Assembly: GCA_017457865.1 (NCBI GenBank)
Contig: JAFTGN010000025.1
Location: 1-63,460, forward strand
From: Lachnospiraceae bacterium
Lineage (GTDB): Bacteria > Bacillota > Clostridia > Lachnospirales > Lachnospiraceae
Length of the DNA: 63,460 nucleotides
Direction of reading: 5' to 3'
Shown here: positions 28,801 to 37,790 of the stretch, piece by piece
Position numbering within the stretch: position 1 is the first letter of the stretch
Layout of the letters: the number at the start of each line of letters is the position of its first letter
Position numbers and translations under genes: made by a program
Notes under the pieces: generated by a model
Database searches by the model: none
What the model was told of the DNA's origin: nothing
Seen by the model: the letters and a program-made list of their open reading frames with translations, nothing else

Positions 28801-30097
28801 GAAGAAGAACCTGCCCCGTGAAGTGAAGTCTTCTGCCTACGAGCGTGTGATCTTTACAAAGGAAATGCGGAAAGAATACACCATCCTTTGTCCGCAGATG
28901 ACACCGATTCACTTTGACCTGATTGGTCCGGCACTCAGTTCCTGCGGCTACCATGTAGAGGTACTGCCGGAAAGCAAGAATTCCATTGACATTGGACTAA
29001 AATATGTCAACAATGATGCCTGCTATCCATCTCTGATCGTGGTAGGACAGATCATGAATGCACTGCTGTCCGGTAAATATGATTTGAATAAAACCGCAGT
29101 TTTTATGAGCCAGACCGGTGGCGGCTGCCGTGCGTCCAACTATGTAGGCTTCATCCGTCGTGCATTGCAAAAAGCAGGTATGGAACAGGTACCGGTCATC
29201 TCTGTGAACTTCAGTAAGTTAGAGAGCAATCCAGGTTTCCACTTTACAGTGCCTATGCTGTTAAAGGCCGTTTATGGTGCCATTTATGGTGATATCTTTA
29301 TGCGTGTCCTGTACCGCACCCGACCATATGAGGCCGTTCCCGGCTCTGCCAATGCACTCCATGAGAAATGGAAGGCAATCGTCATCGAATCACTGTCCAG
29401 AAAGAGCGTCAGCTACTCGGAATTTAAGAAAAATGTCCGGGGCATCATTGCGGACTTCGAGGCGTTAGAACTGCTTGACATCAAGAAACCAAGGGTTGGT
29501 ATCGTAGGTGAGATTCTGGTGAAGTTCCTGCCACAGGCAAACAACCATCTGGTAGACCTGTTGGAAGCAGAAGGGGCAGAAGCAGTGATGCCAGACTTGT
29601 TAGACTTTATGTTCTACTGCTTCTACAATGCCAACTTCAAGGCAGAAAACTTAGGTGCCAAGGCATCCACCGCAAGACTCTGTAATGTTGCCATTGCCGC
29701 ACTGAAAAAAGTGCGTAAGGTGGCTGCCGATGCATTTGCCAGGAGCAGTCGCTTCGACAACATGTCTGACATCGAACATCTGGCTGAACTTGCCAAATCG
29801 TTTGTGTCTCTGGGCAACCAGACCGGCGAAGGCTGGTTCCTGACCGGTGAAATGCTGGAACTGATCCACAACAATGTGCCAAACATTGTCTGCACCCAGC
29901 CATTTGCCTGTCTGCCAAACCACGTAGTAGGAAAGGGTGTGATCAAAGAACTGCGCCACAGTTTCCCGGATGCCAATATCGTGGCCATCGACTATGATCC
30001 GGGTGCTTCTGAGGTGAACCAGCTGAACCGTATCAAACTGATGTTAGCCACTGCCCAGAAAAATCTGGCAGCAAAAGAGCAGACAAAGTCAAATTGA
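25835..30097 (+). CDS. Giant fused 2-hydroxyacyl-CoA dehydratase activase
   Basis: A 1420-residue protein of the BcrAD/BadFG/HgdC ATPase family. Two ASKHA ATPase modules in tandem: GIDIGSTT near residue 13 with iron-sulfur cysteine in [10 protein letters not shown] near 129, and [10 protein letters not shown] near 327 with [10 protein letters not shown] near 449. A DUF2229 region (about 650-880) and a C-terminal region resembling a dehydratase component (about 900-1420) follow. Such activases use ATP to drive one electron into 2-hydroxyacyl-CoA dehydratases. I prefer the ATG at 25835 (GAGGGA 4 nt upstream); 25823 is possible. Longer frames begin before the promoter. No dehydratase genes are adjacent. 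Confidence 0.9.
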   Translation: MACEINTAYHKLGIDIGSTTVKIAILNQNNDILFSDYERHYANIQETLAELLRRAYEALGPMTLSPAITGSGGLTLSQHLKVPFVQEVVSVATSLQDYAPHTDVAIELGGEDAKIIYFTGGIDQRMNGICAGGTGSFIDQMASLLQTDASGLNEYAKNYKAIYPIAARCGVFAKTDIQPLINEGATREDLAASIFQAVVNQTISGLACGKPIRGNVAFLGGPLHFLDQLRARFIDTLGLTGDAIIAPDHSHLFAAIGAAMNNKPEVQISIEDLHRQLKEGIAMEFEVKRLEPLFADQAAFESFEARHNQHTVKKGDLASYHGNCYLGIDAGSTTTKVALVGEDGTLLYSFYNNNNGSPLSTTVTALRQIYEQLPKDAKIVYSCSTGYGEALIKSALMLDEGEVETIAHYKAAAFFQPDVDCILDIGGQDMKCIRIKNQTVDSVQLNEACSSGCGSFIETFAKSLNYSIVDFAQAALFAKNPIDLGTRCTVFMNSNVKQAQKEGATVEDISAGLAYSVIKNALFKVIKLTDAKDLGEHVVVQGGTFYNNAVLRSFELISGCEAVRPDISGIMGAFGAALIARERYEGKQTTMLGINDIVALTYKTTLTRCKGCTNNCLLTINNFSGGRRFITGNRCEKALGNSQNQEHLPNLFDYKYHRVFDYEPLSEEEAIRGTVGIPRVLNMYENFPYWATFFRMLKFRVVLSPDSTRKIYELGIESIPSESECYPAKISHGHITWLIRNGIKFIFYPCIPYERNESESAQNHYNCPIVTSYPENIKNNVEELKLNQVNFMNPFLALTDEAVATKRLVEEFTKAFNIPAKEVRAAAHAAWTELIASRDDLRKKGEETLQFMKETGKRGIVLAGRPYHIDPEIHHGLPELINSFGFAVLTEDSVAHLGKMDGRLIVMDQWMYHSRLYAAAQFVRTQENLDLIQLNSFGCGLDAVTTDGVNDILTGSGKIYTVLKIDEVNNLGAARIRIRSLIAAIHEREKKNLPREVKSSAYERVIFTKEMRKEYTILCPQMTPIHFDLIGPALSSCGYHVEVLPESKNSIDIGLKYVNNDACYPSLIVVGQIMNALLSGKYDLNKTAVFMSQTGGGCRASNYVGFIRRALQKAGMEQVPVISVNFSKLESNPGFHFTVPMLLKAVYGAIYGDIFMRVLYRTRPYEAVPGSANALHEKWKAIVIESLSRKSVSYSEFKKNVRGIIADFEALELLDIKKPRVGIVGEILVKFLPQANNHLVDLLEAEGAEAVMPDLLDFMFYCFYNANFKAENLGAKASTARLCNVAIAALKKVRKVAADAFARSSRFDNMSDIEHLAELAKSFVSLGNQTGEGWFLTGEMLELIHNNVPNIVCTQPFACLPNHVVGKGVIKELRHSFPDANIVAIDYDPGASEVNQLNRIKLMLATAQKNLAAKEQTKSN

Positions 30098-30216
30098 CAA
30101 GCAGGCTTGTCCCTTGACACATTGTGCATAGAAATGAATCCCAACCGCAGCCATACGAAACAGTGGCAATCATACATAAAATAATCCATTTGTATGACAG
30201 GATATTCCTGTGACAC

Positions 30217-30262
30217 AAACCAAAAAAGGAACCGTGACACACCACGATTCCTTTTTTGGTTT
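30217..30262. terminator. Bidirectional terminator between activase and serpin genes
   Basis: A 20-bp stem (AAACCAAAAAAGGAA... with one mismatch) around a 6-nt loop, with A and T runs on both sides, between converging genes. The gap 30098-30410 holds nothing else. Confidence 0.88.
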
Positions 30263-30410
30263 GCACCTTTTATTTGATACAACCCCTGTTTCTATTTTCC
30301 CATTCCTACTATATGCACCAATGTGTCTGGATATGACAAAACTCCCCCGATTTTTGTCTTTATTGCTTCTACTTTCCAGTTCATTTTCTTTTACGTTGTT
30401 TCCCTCTTTC

Positions 30411-31988
30411 CTATTGTTGTGTGGGCTCATATACCACACCGGCAAGAACAGGAACATGTTGCGCATTGGTCACCGTTACAAAAAATGGACGATTCATCTT
30501 GAGCTCTGTTCCAGTAGATTCCTCTACAGATATCACCTGCTCTTCTGCCTCCCCCTCTATAGGCACATTCAGGAATTCCTGACCACTTACGCCAAAGTCC
30601 AGTACTTGCACCAATTCTGTCAGACACACCTGGTCATCTGTCAAACCGGAAAAATCTGCCCGTTCCCATGAGAAAATATCGGTCACTGCACAGTCCTGTA
30701 GAGCAGTTTTCAAATCCAGTTCAGACGCAATCTCAAACTTGGGGATCAAGACCTGCGTACCGGCTTCCCTCTGGCCTTCCCAGGTTTCCTCTTCCTGAAG
30801 CAGCTGTGCCATCTCTCCAAAAGACTCTAACAGCAATTCTTCTACAGAAGTGTCTTCATCCGGCAGGAACAGCCATATGGAATCCCCTTCCGGCAATGGC
30901 AAAGATACACCACGAAAATGAGTTCCGGTATAAAATACAAAATCCCCTTCCTGACGCATCCATTCACAGTTTGTGGTTTTGTTATACCCATAAAAACGAT
31001 CTGAAATAACATCCGTAGACTGAACCACATCCTGCCATCTTGCCTGATAGGTCACTGTGGACAACACTGCCAGCTGAACCTCCTCTCCCAATGAGATATC
31101 TTCCACCTGTTCTGAAGAAAAACCATCATTCTGTTCTTTCAGCCATTCCCGGACATAATAACCCAGTACATCTGTTCCCATTCCACCATTGTAAACGGAG
31201 GTCAGGTACTGGTCTGCCAGAAGTGCACAGGCATCCTCTTTCACCGCATAGTCCTTAGATACCCACAGAGAATTTGCAAACTGAGAATGGATTGCATCTG
31301 TATTTTTGTAACCGGAAAGCCACAAAGCCTGTACCAGTTCATCCAGATCCTCTGTATCCTCCATCCCAAGCAATGACAGCAACTGTTGTCTGTTGCTTTC
31401 TCCTGTCACTTCTGCCAGTGCACCCACTGACAAATATAATTGTGTAGGAGAATACACCTGATTCTGCTCTCCTGTATCCCCCAATACAAGAGGAATCATC
31501 AGCTGATAAAACTGCCACAACTGGTTCTTATACACCTCTAACAGTGCTGTGTCTGCCTGTTGTTCCATTGCTTTCTTTTCATAATCTACCTCTGCGCTGA
31601 TCCAGTAATTAAAGGTAACTGCTTCCTCCTTATCTCCAATGTCTATCTCCACCTCATCTGCCGTGTCCAATGTAGCCTTTTGGAAAAAGTCATCGGTATC
31701 CCATGCAATTTTTTCCTCTGTTCCCTCCTTTGCTCTGGTTTCCTGAAAAAGTGCCTCTGCATCCCCACTTTTTCCAACTCCCGATTTCCCACGTCTGGAG
31801 TTCATCCATACACTCCCATAGAAAACACCACCTGCCACCAACATCAGACTGGCAGTTAATGCAATCCAGCGAATGAACAGACTTTTATGAGTTCTTCGTT
31901 TCAGGTTCTGGTGATAATTGACTGCTTCTGTGATCAGTTTGTCATCAATATTACCAATGGCTTCGCTGATTTTTTCTGCCTTTCTCAT
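30411..31988 (-). CDS. Membrane-anchored serpin with anti-sigma-like N-terminus (serpin 1)
   Basis: 525 residues. Residues 1-36 resemble the cytoplasmic start of clostridial anti-sigma proteins (AIGNIDDKLITEA), residues 37-58 form one membrane helix, a linker follows, and residues 150-525 are a serpin ending in MNRPFFVTVT. The reactive-centre hinge is lost: where the inhibitory sibling has EEGCEAAAYT this one reads GQEFLNVPIE, with loop length unchanged. It is therefore probably not a trapping inhibitor but could still be cut or bind a ligand outside. The ATG overlaps the sigma gene stop (ATGA), as in sigma/anti-sigma pairs. Confidence 0.88.
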   Translation of the reverse strand: MRKAEKISEAIGNIDDKLITEAVNYHQNLKRRTHKSLFIRWIALTASLMLVAGGVFYGSVWMNSRRGKSGVGKSGDAEALFQETRAKEGTEEKIAWDTDDFFQKATLDTADEVEIDIGDKEEAVTFNYWISAEVDYEKKAMEQQADTALLEVYKNQLWQFYQLMIPLVLGDTGEQNQVYSPTQLYLSVGALAEVTGESNRQQLLSLLGMEDTEDLDELVQALWLSGYKNTDAIHSQFANSLWVSKDYAVKEDACALLADQYLTSVYNGGMGTDVLGYYVREWLKEQNDGFSSEQVEDISLGEEVQLAVLSTVTYQARWQDVVQSTDVISDRFYGYNKTTNCEWMRQEGDFVFYTGTHFRGVSLPLPEGDSIWLFLPDEDTSVEELLLESFGEMAQLLQEEETWEGQREAGTQVLIPKFEIASELDLKTALQDCAVTDIFSWERADFSGLTDDQVCLTELVQVLDFGVSGQEFLNVPIEGEAEEQVISVEESTGTELKMNRPFFVTVTNAQHVPVLAGVVYEPTQQ

Positions 31989-32545
31989 ATCACAAAACCC
32001 TCCTTTTCTAAATATTCCTTGAGTCCTGCCCGAATCCGAAACAAGCTACTTTTTATTTTTGACTGACTGCATCCGTTTTGTTTTGCCAGTACTTTTACAG
32101 AATCACAGTAAAAATACCGGCGAATGAACAACACTCGTTTGTCCTGCGGAAGTGTATACAGATACTGGCTGATGACAGAAGACAACATCTGTCCATCCAA
32201 CTCCATCTCTATGGTACTTCCGGCAGGAATACATTCTTCCAGTTCATCCAGTGACGCTTCAAACTCTGCACCGCCTCTTTTCACGCTCGTCTGTCTTCTA
32301 TAGCAGTCAATGGCTGTCTGTCTGGTAATCTTCCCCAAATACACAGGCAAAGTCTTTGGCCGCTGAGGCGGTATGGAGTTCCACGCTTTTAGATAGGTAT
32401 CATTGACACACTCTTCACAGTCCTCTAGATTCCCCAGAATGCGGTACGCAATCTTCGTCAAATACCGTCCATATTTTGTTCTTGTTTCCGCAATTGCAGA
32501 TTCCTCCCGTCTCCAGAATAAATCTACAATGGTTTCGTCTTTCAT
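31985..32545 (-). CDS. ECF-type RNA polymerase sigma factor (sigma 1)
   Basis: 186-residue sigma70-family factor of ECF type. Region 2 at about 15-80 (RYLTKIAYRILGN, then DCEECVNDTYLKAWN) recognises the -10; region 4 at about 125-180 (LPQDKRVLFIRRYFY, then KSSLFRIRAGLKEYLE) recognises the -35. AAGGAG lies 6 nt before the ATG. The stop codon overlaps the start of serpin 1 by 4 bp, so the two are translated in a fixed ratio. It is a close paralog of the factor at 34454 along its whole length. The regulon is unknown but probably includes its own promoter. Confidence 0.92.
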   Translation of the reverse strand: MKDETIVDLFWRREESAIAETRTKYGRYLTKIAYRILGNLEDCEECVNDTYLKAWNSIPPQRPKTLPVYLGKITRQTAIDCYRRQTSVKRGGAEFEASLDELEECIPAGSTIEMELDGQMLSSVISQYLYTLPQDKRVLFIRRYFYCDSVKVLAKQNGCSQSKIKSSLFRIRAGLKEYLEKEGFVI

Positions 32546-32627
32546 CGGGCTCTCCTTGTTGACTCATTTTCATCTTTTCTCTTTCGTATTCCATTTGCAA
32601 ATGGCGTAGCGATTTTCTGCTACATAT

Positions 32628-32657
32628 ACTATACCGCAAAAAAGAAGGCTTGGTTGC
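32628..32657 (-). promoter_or_regulatory. Putative promoter of the sigma 1/serpin 1 operon
   Basis: Minus strand GCAACC (32652-32657), 15 bp, CGGT, running into TATAGT (32628-32633). The same arrangement and spacing occurs before sigma 2 (35094-35118). It could be read by the ECF factor itself and, via TATAGT, by the housekeeping sigma. Confidence 0.45.
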
Positions 32658-32678
32658 ATATTTTTTCAAAAAATTTTT

Positions 32679-32808
32679 GTAACTGTTCAGTACCCTCACA
32701 GTTACGGGCAAAAATTCCAAATCGACTCCGTCGATGGAATTTTTGCCTGCATGACTCAGGATTTTGCTTCGCAAAACCTTCGCGAAATGTTGCCTCCTAA
32801 ATAGTTAC
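32679..32808. repeat. Palindromic intergenic repeat, family 1, copy C
   Basis: 130 bp: same as copy B except for a 4-bp loss in the first inner arm and the matching shorter pairing arm. It ends 11 nt from the serpin 2 stop codon and separates the two sigma/serpin operons. Confidence 0.88.
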
Positions 32809-32819
32809 AAATCTTTCTG

Positions 32820-34457
32820 TTATTCCATCTGATTGACTACACCTGCAAACAACGGCAATCCGTTTCCATTGCTGATATAGAACAGAAATGGACGATCCAC
32901 CACAAAATCAATTTCCTCATCCTGTTCCATTGCAGCAGTTGTTTCCACCATGATCACCGTATATGCTGCTGCCTCACAGCCCTCCTCATCTACTTTCACA
33001 CGGGCGGCATGGGTGATCTCAGAAACTTCCAGGTGTTCCACATCCTCTGTCAATGGGGTAAAATCAGACCGTCCGGCATCAAACACATCTGTCACACCAA
33101 GTCCCATCAGACCCTTCACCAAATCCTGTTCTCCGTCTACATCAAACTTGGGAACAGACAGATTTACCTGATAGGTTTTGTTTTCCGCACCGCTCCTTCC
33201 CTTCGACTGTACCATCGAAAGCACATCCTCATCACCTGCTAAGGATTCCGGTGTCACACCTTCTTCCGGCAATATCAACCACATCCCGTCCCGTCCATTG
33301 GAAAATGGCAGATATACAGCCGTAAAATCATCTCCTGTATACAAGGACATCCGACTGCTCTGGTGCATGAAATCACAAAGCACATCTCCCTCTACCTGAT
33401 GGAACGTCTGAGGTTCTGTACTGTCTTTCCAGAACTCATCGTCCCAGCGTGCTTTAAAATAAATAGAAGAAGCCAATGCGATCACTGTGGCCGGACTCAG
33501 TTCCATATTTTGCACATACTCTTCTAACAGTCCTCCCGTCTGTTCATTCAACCAGTCACGCAGTGCCTGGTTCAGTTCCTCTGACCCCATCTGACCGGCA
33601 TAAGAAGAGGCATAGTAGTCCTGTGCCAATGTATCCAATGTATCCTGCCGGAAATTCACCTCTTCATTCAGCCATATGGAATTGCCTAAAATACAGGTAC
33701 TCAATCCGTCATCTATATAATTGCTCTGCCACAGTGTAGAAATCTGACTGCGCAGTGTCTCTGCACTGTCTACCCCTAACAAATCCAGCACCTGACGGCT
33801 GCTTTCTCCATCTGTAATCTCTGCCAGCATACCCAGTGCCAGATACACATTGATGGGGGAATAGACCCGGTTTTCTCCTGCTGCCTCTGCCGATTCTCCC
33901 AGAAAGACCGGCAGGGTTTTATCCAGAAATGTACCCATATCCGTCTGAACGGACAGCTGGTTTCTGGCAGAATTCTGTTCACTCCACAAGTCATACTGGG
34001 TAAAATATGCATCTGTGTCCATTACACCGGTATCCTCATTTACATACTCCATCTCATCCGGATAGGGAATCTGTTCCGGATATACCGCAAGGGCGATCTG
34101 CTGTACGTTTCCCTGTCCATGTTCCGGACTTTCTCCCGTCTGTCCATTCTGGGCTTCTGTTCCCTGACTGCCTGCTGCCTGTGTAGTTCCCTCTTTTCCT
34201 GCCTCTTCTTTGGTGGGACGTTCCTCTGTCAATGTCTCCTGATTTTCCTTTCCAACAGTCTCCCCGATCGGTGCTTTCTTTAGCAGTGGACTGGCAAACC
34301 ACAGCGCCCCGCCAATCAGCACACAGCTTGCAGCCAATCCTGCAAAACGAAGGGCACCTGTTTTCTTTTTCTGCTTTGTTCCTCTCGCCTCTTCTGCCGC
34401 AACCAACAACTTCTCATCTACATACTCCATTGCATCACTGAGTTCTTCTTTCTTCAT
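32820..34457 (-). CDS. Membrane-anchored serpin with anti-sigma-like N-terminus (serpin 2)
   Basis: 545 residues. The N-terminal cytoplasmic segment carries AMEYVDEKLLVAAEEA, with a membrane helix at about 33-54, a low-complexity Glu/Gly/Thr/Gln linker to about residue 120, then a full serpin ending in FVVDRPFLFYI (serpin signature). The hinge EEGCEAAAYT fits the inhibitory consensus. Counting from the P15 glycine (about 493) puts P1-P1' at Thr507-Ala508, which suggests an elastase- or subtilisin-like target; the loop is about 3 residues longer than in alpha1-antitrypsin, so the bond could shift. ATG overlaps the sigma stop (ATGA). Confidence 0.9.
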   Translation of the reverse strand: MKKEELSDAMEYVDEKLLVAAEEARGTKQKKKTGALRFAGLAASCVLIGGALWFASPLLKKAPIGETVGKENQETLTEERPTKEEAGKEGTTQAAGSQGTEAQNGQTGESPEHGQGNVQQIALAVYPEQIPYPDEMEYVNEDTGVMDTDAYFTQYDLWSEQNSARNQLSVQTDMGTFLDKTLPVFLGESAEAAGENRVYSPINVYLALGMLAEITDGESSRQVLDLLGVDSAETLRSQISTLWQSNYIDDGLSTCILGNSIWLNEEVNFRQDTLDTLAQDYYASSYAGQMGSEELNQALRDWLNEQTGGLLEEYVQNMELSPATVIALASSIYFKARWDDEFWKDSTEPQTFHQVEGDVLCDFMHQSSRMSLYTGDDFTAVYLPFSNGRDGMWLILPEEGVTPESLAGDEDVLSMVQSKGRSGAENKTYQVNLSVPKFDVDGEQDLVKGLMGLGVTDVFDAGRSDFTPLTEDVEHLEVSEITHAARVKVDEEGCEAAAYTVIMVETTAAMEQDEEIDFVVDRPFLFYISNGNGLPLFAGVVNQME

Positions 34458-35011
34458 ACATACCCCTCTTTCTCCAGAAACTTCTGTAATTCTTTTCTGG
34501 TTCGATATAAACTGCTTTTCACCTTTGCTTCGCTCCCCTTTACATAACCTGCAATCTCTTTGATGGAATCACAAAAGTAATACCGGTACAGAAACATATT
34601 CCGCTGTTCTGCCGGCAAGCCATACAAATACCGGCTGATGGCCTCTCCCAACTGTCTGTACTCTGCTTCCTGCTCCAAAGAACGTTCCCCTGAAACACAA
34701 TCCGACAGTTCTTCCAACGACAGTGCATACTCACAACTGCCCCGTTTTTGACTGGTATACCGTCTGTAACAGTCGATTGCCAGCCGTCTGGTAATCTTCC
34801 CCAGCCATGCCGAAAGCCGCTCCGGACGGTTGGGCGGAATGGCATTCCATGCACGCAAATAGGTGTCACTGACACTTTCCTCACAATCTTCATAATTTTC
34901 CAGAATGTGATACGCAATCCGGAACAGATAATGGTCGTATTTTCGCTTCGTCTCGGTAATGGCACGTTCATTTCTGGCAAAATAGAGATCTAAAATCTGC
35001 TCATCTTCCAT
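34454..35011 (-). CDS. ECF-type RNA polymerase sigma factor (sigma 2)
   Basis: 185-residue ECF factor, paralog of sigma 1. Region 2 includes DHYLFRIAYHILEN and DCEESVSDTYLRAWN, and region 4 includes LPAEQRNMFLYRYYF and KSSLYRTRKELQKFLE. AGGAGG lies 6 nt before the ATG. Four-bp overlap with serpin 2. Upstream sequence resembles that of sigma 1, so the duplication covered promoter, sigma gene and serpin gene. Role: probably transcription of genes needed when surface proteases are present (inference from the partner). Confidence 0.92.
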   Translation of the reverse strand: MEDEQILDLYFARNERAITETKRKYDHYLFRIAYHILENYEDCEESVSDTYLRAWNAIPPNRPERLSAWLGKITRRLAIDCYRRYTSQKRGSCEYALSLEELSDCVSGERSLEQEAEYRQLGEAISRYLYGLPAEQRNMFLYRYYFCDSIKEIAGYVKGSEAKVKSSLYRTRKELQKFLEKEGYV

Positions 35012-35084
35012 ATACGCCTCCTATGTAATATTTGCAGAATCGCAACTGCTCCGTGCACAGTTACGAGATGAATTTTCTGCTTCT

Positions 35085-35118
35085 ATTATAAAACACGCAA
35101 AACAGAAAGAAAAGTAGC
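35085..35118 (-). promoter_or_regulatory. Putative promoter of the sigma 2/serpin 2 operon
   Basis: Minus strand GCTACT (35113-35118), 15 bp, CGTG (35094-35097), then TATAAT (35085-35090) and a shared GCAGAAAAT downstream. No TTGACA is present at 17 bp. A short hairpin related to repeat family 1 (GTAACTG/CAGTTGC, 35042-35064) lies in the leader. Confidence 0.45.
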
Positions 35119-35200
35119 AGAATTTTTCAGAAAAAAAGAACAGTCCCCACTTTTTATGGTTTCTGTCCTCTTCTTCTAAACATATGGCAATGCCATCTTC

Positions 35201-35863
35201 TTATCCCTCAATCTCCCACTCTACTGTCACCGTATCGGATACTTGGATGTCATCCGGTTCAATGTTCATATCATAACTGTTTGCCACCGCACAGGACTTG
35301 GCAAGTGTCATTCTGCGCATAGGATTCACTTCCAGATCCAGTTCTCCCCAGGAATAGTCAATTTTCTGAATGTCCTTTAACGTAACCCCGGCAGCCTGTG
35401 CCAGCACCTGTGCTTTTGCTTTGGCATCTGCCACAGCATTGCCAAGGAGCGCATTTTTTGCCCCTTCCGCATCTTTCACCGTATATCCTATGACAATCTG
35501 TGGAGAAACGGATGCATTTGCCAGCCCATACAATACTTTCCCCAGAAGTGTATTGTCCGAATCAAACTCCACCTTGCACACATGGGTAAACTGGTATCCC
35601 ACAAACTGCTGCTTATAATTGTGATGCTCGTCCTGCACACTTTCATACACTGTATCCACCTGAAAGGACACAGTCTTCAGGTCACTTCCCGCAAAACCCA
35701 GTTCTGCCATCAGGGTTCTCAAACCTTCCGTATCCTCTGAGGACCGTTTCAGTGTCTCTTCATACTCTGAAAATGTCCCTTCCAGCGTCATGGTAATCCG
35801 TGTCAGATCCGGCTTTAGACGCAGCCTGCCCTTTCCTGTGACACGCATGATCCTTTGTTCCAT
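35201..35863 (-). CDS. SIMPL domain protein (DUF541)
   Basis: 220-residue protein of the SIMPL/YggE family. It begins with the typical VTGKGRLRLKPDLTRITMTLEG, has a central VGYQFTHVCKVEF strand region and a conserved AVADAKAKAQVLAQAAGVTL helix, and ends in a beta strand. No signal peptide is evident, so this form may stay inside the cell. The function of the family is poorly understood (linked to oxidative or envelope stress). ATG at 35863 with GGAGGG 6 nt upstream. Last gene of a peptidase E-nfo-SIMPL series. Confidence 0.88.
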   Translation of the reverse strand: MEQRIMRVTGKGRLRLKPDLTRITMTLEGTFSEYEETLKRSSEDTEGLRTLMAELGFAGSDLKTVSFQVDTVYESVQDEHHNYKQQFVGYQFTHVCKVEFDSDNTLLGKVLYGLANASVSPQIVIGYTVKDAEGAKNALLGNAVADAKAKAQVLAQAAGVTLKDIQKIDYSWGELDLEVNPMRRMTLAKSCAVANSYDMNIEPDDIQVSDTVTVEWEIEG

Positions 35864-36000
35864 CCTGTTCCCTCCATCACTTTCTCTCATACCCGGAAAT
35901 CATCGTCGCAAAAAACAAAATACCGTTGCCCATGCAAAAAATTTATGCCATTTCATCCGATTCACCACCTTCCTGCTCACAAAAGCGCCTTTATCTGCAC

Positions 36001-36906
36001 CTATTTCTGTGCGTCTTCCATTATTTTCTCTACCATCTCCGGGTCAAATACACCCTGTTTCAGCATCTCAATTTCATACCGGTATGGCGGTGCGCTCAAC
36101 TTTTTCTCCTTGTTGTAGGTTACATAAGGAGATTCTAAGATCTTTGGTATAGTTTCAAAGTCAGGATGGGACGCAATGTAGTGCAACGCCTCAAACCCAA
36201 TATGTCCAAATCCAATATTCTCATGACGGTCTTTGCCTGCTCCCTGAGGATTCTTGCTGTCATTTAAATGGAACACCGCAATCTGGTCTTTGCCGATGAT
36301 CCGGTCAAACCGCTCCATCACGCCATCAAAATCGGTACGAATATCATATCCTGCATCGCTGGTGTGACAGGTGTCAAAGCAGACACGCAGCTTGTCCTGA
36401 TGAACCACGCCATCATAGATAGCAGCCAGTTCCTCAAAACTGCGTCCCAGCTCACTGCCCTTGCCTGCCATAGTCTCTAATGCAATGTGGCACCTGGTAT
36501 CGGCAGTCAGCACTTCATTCAACCCCTTGATGATCTGGCGAATACCAGCTTCCTCTCCTGCTCCTACATGAGAACCTGGATGCAGTACCAATGTATCACT
36601 GCCCATAGCAACGGCACGCTCTAATTCCACTGCCAGAAACTCCACTGCCAGCTGATATGTCTCCGGCTTAACCGTATTGGCCAGATTGATGATATACGGT
36701 GCATGGACGATGAACTGGTGGATTCCATTGGCTTTCATCAATGCCTGTCCTTCCGGAATCCGCAATTCACTGATGTCCTTTCGCCTGGTGTTCTGCGGTG
36801 CACCTGTATACACCATAAAGGTATTGGCTCCGTAAGAAAGGGCTTCCTTCACAGACCCCTCAAACATTTCTTTTCCACTCATTCCCACATGAGAACCGAT
36901 TAACAT
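36001..36906 (-). CDS. nfo: Endonuclease IV (AP endonuclease)
   Basis: Cleaves DNA 5' to abasic sites in base-excision repair, using a tri-metal centre. TIM-barrel protein of 301 residues; metal ligands lie in [47 protein letters not shown] and [11 protein letters not shown], all intact. The ATG at 36906 lies in the end of the peptidase E gene (7-bp overlap) with GGAG 8 nt before it, so the two are coupled. Confidence 0.96.
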   Translation of the reverse strand: MLIGSHVGMSGKEMFEGSVKEALSYGANTFMVYTGAPQNTRRKDISELRIPEGQALMKANGIHQFIVHAPYIINLANTVKPETYQLAVEFLAVELERAVAMGSDTLVLHPGSHVGAGEEAGIRQIIKGLNEVLTADTRCHIALETMAGKGSELGRSFEELAAIYDGVVHQDKLRVCFDTCHTSDAGYDIRTDFDGVMERFDRIIGKDQIAVFHLNDSKNPQGAGKDRHENIGFGHIGFEALHYIASHPDFETIPKILESPYVTYNKEKKLSAPPYRYEIEMLKQGVFDPEMVEKIMEDAQK

Positions 36907-37616
36907 CTTATTTCTCCTTCCTCTTCGCTGACTTTCCTGCACACTCCATCCTGAATCAACCATGCCTCGCCACAAATCCGTTCCACACCATTCTCTCCAT
37001 ACAGATAACTGCCATCCGGCAGGGCATAAAACTGCCGTCCCATACTGTCCGGATAGGTGATGTCCTCAAATACCCGTAATCCGTCTAATGTCTGGTCCTT
37101 CAAATCCTGATAATGGGGCAGAATCATACACTCCGTCAGTCCCAATCCCTCCAGAAACCGTTCGTAGGAAGGATCCACTGCCTCTCCTTCTAATTCCGGC
37201 TGGGCATACACCACCTCTGCACTGTTCATAGTTCCTGCACTGATGCCCATGACCACTCCATCAAACTCCCTCATCCACTCTTTTAAGCGGATTGCATGAA
37301 AAAACCGGTTCTGTGTAGGCACATGTCCCCCTGCCAGTATGATCAAATCACTTTCTCTCACCAGCTGTTCTGCCTCGGAAGCATTGCGTCCATCTAACAC
37401 ACGATACCGGGTCAACTCTATGCCAGTCAGTTCTATGGTCTTCTGCACCCCGAAAGCAAATTCATCTGTAAATGCAGTATCATCCGGGTCAGATGTAATA
37501 AACAACCCTCGTTTTCCCTGTCCCACAGCATCCTTGAATCTGGCGGCAAACTCATTTCTGGTCGTAAATGGCTCTCCCCTCCCGCTAAAAGGAGAACTGG
37601 TCAAAAATAAAATCAT
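36900..37616 (-). CDS. Peptidase E family (S51) / class I amidotransferase-like protein
   Basis: 238-residue cytoplasmic protein with the S51 fold. The nucleophilic serine is in [13 protein letters not shown], preceded by [15 protein letters not shown]; the histidine is in ILPHYQD. Family members hydrolyse Asp-X dipeptides or related substrates. ATG at 37616 after CAGGAG; the frame upstream runs into the promoter and is not used. First gene of the operon with nfo. Confidence 0.85.
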   Translation of the reverse strand: MILFLTSSPFSGRGEPFTTRNEFAARFKDAVGQGKRGLFITSDPDDTAFTDEFAFGVQKTIELTGIELTRYRVLDGRNASEAEQLVRESDLIILAGGHVPTQNRFFHAIRLKEWMREFDGVVMGISAGTMNSAEVVYAQPELEGEAVDPSYERFLEGLGLTECMILPHYQDLKDQTLDGLRVFEDITYPDSMGRQFYALPDGSYLYGENGVERICGEAWLIQDGVCRKVSEEEGEIRC

Positions 37617-37664
37617 ATATTTTTCTCCTGTTTTATAATCTTTAAATTTACAAACCTTTCTTAC

Positions 37665-37693
37665 AGTATACCTGAAGGATCCCTTTTTTTCAA
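37665..37693 (-). promoter_or_regulatory. Promoter of the peptidase E-nfo operon
   Basis: Minus strand TTGAAA (37688-37693), 17-bp spacer, TATACT (37665-37670). Confidence 0.8.
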
Positions 37694-37728
37694 GCATTTT
37701 CTGCAACATTTTGTTTTTCTACGATGCC

Positions 37729-37760
37729 AAAAAGGCTGCTGCCCATAGACAACAACCTTT
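37729..37760 (-). terminator. Terminator after thrC
   Basis: AAAGGTTGTTG pairs with CAGCAGCCTTT (11 bp with three G-T pairs), followed by T residues on the minus strand. Confidence 0.8.
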
Positions 37761-37790
37761 CGCTCATTGATACAGACTTTCGCCTGTTAT

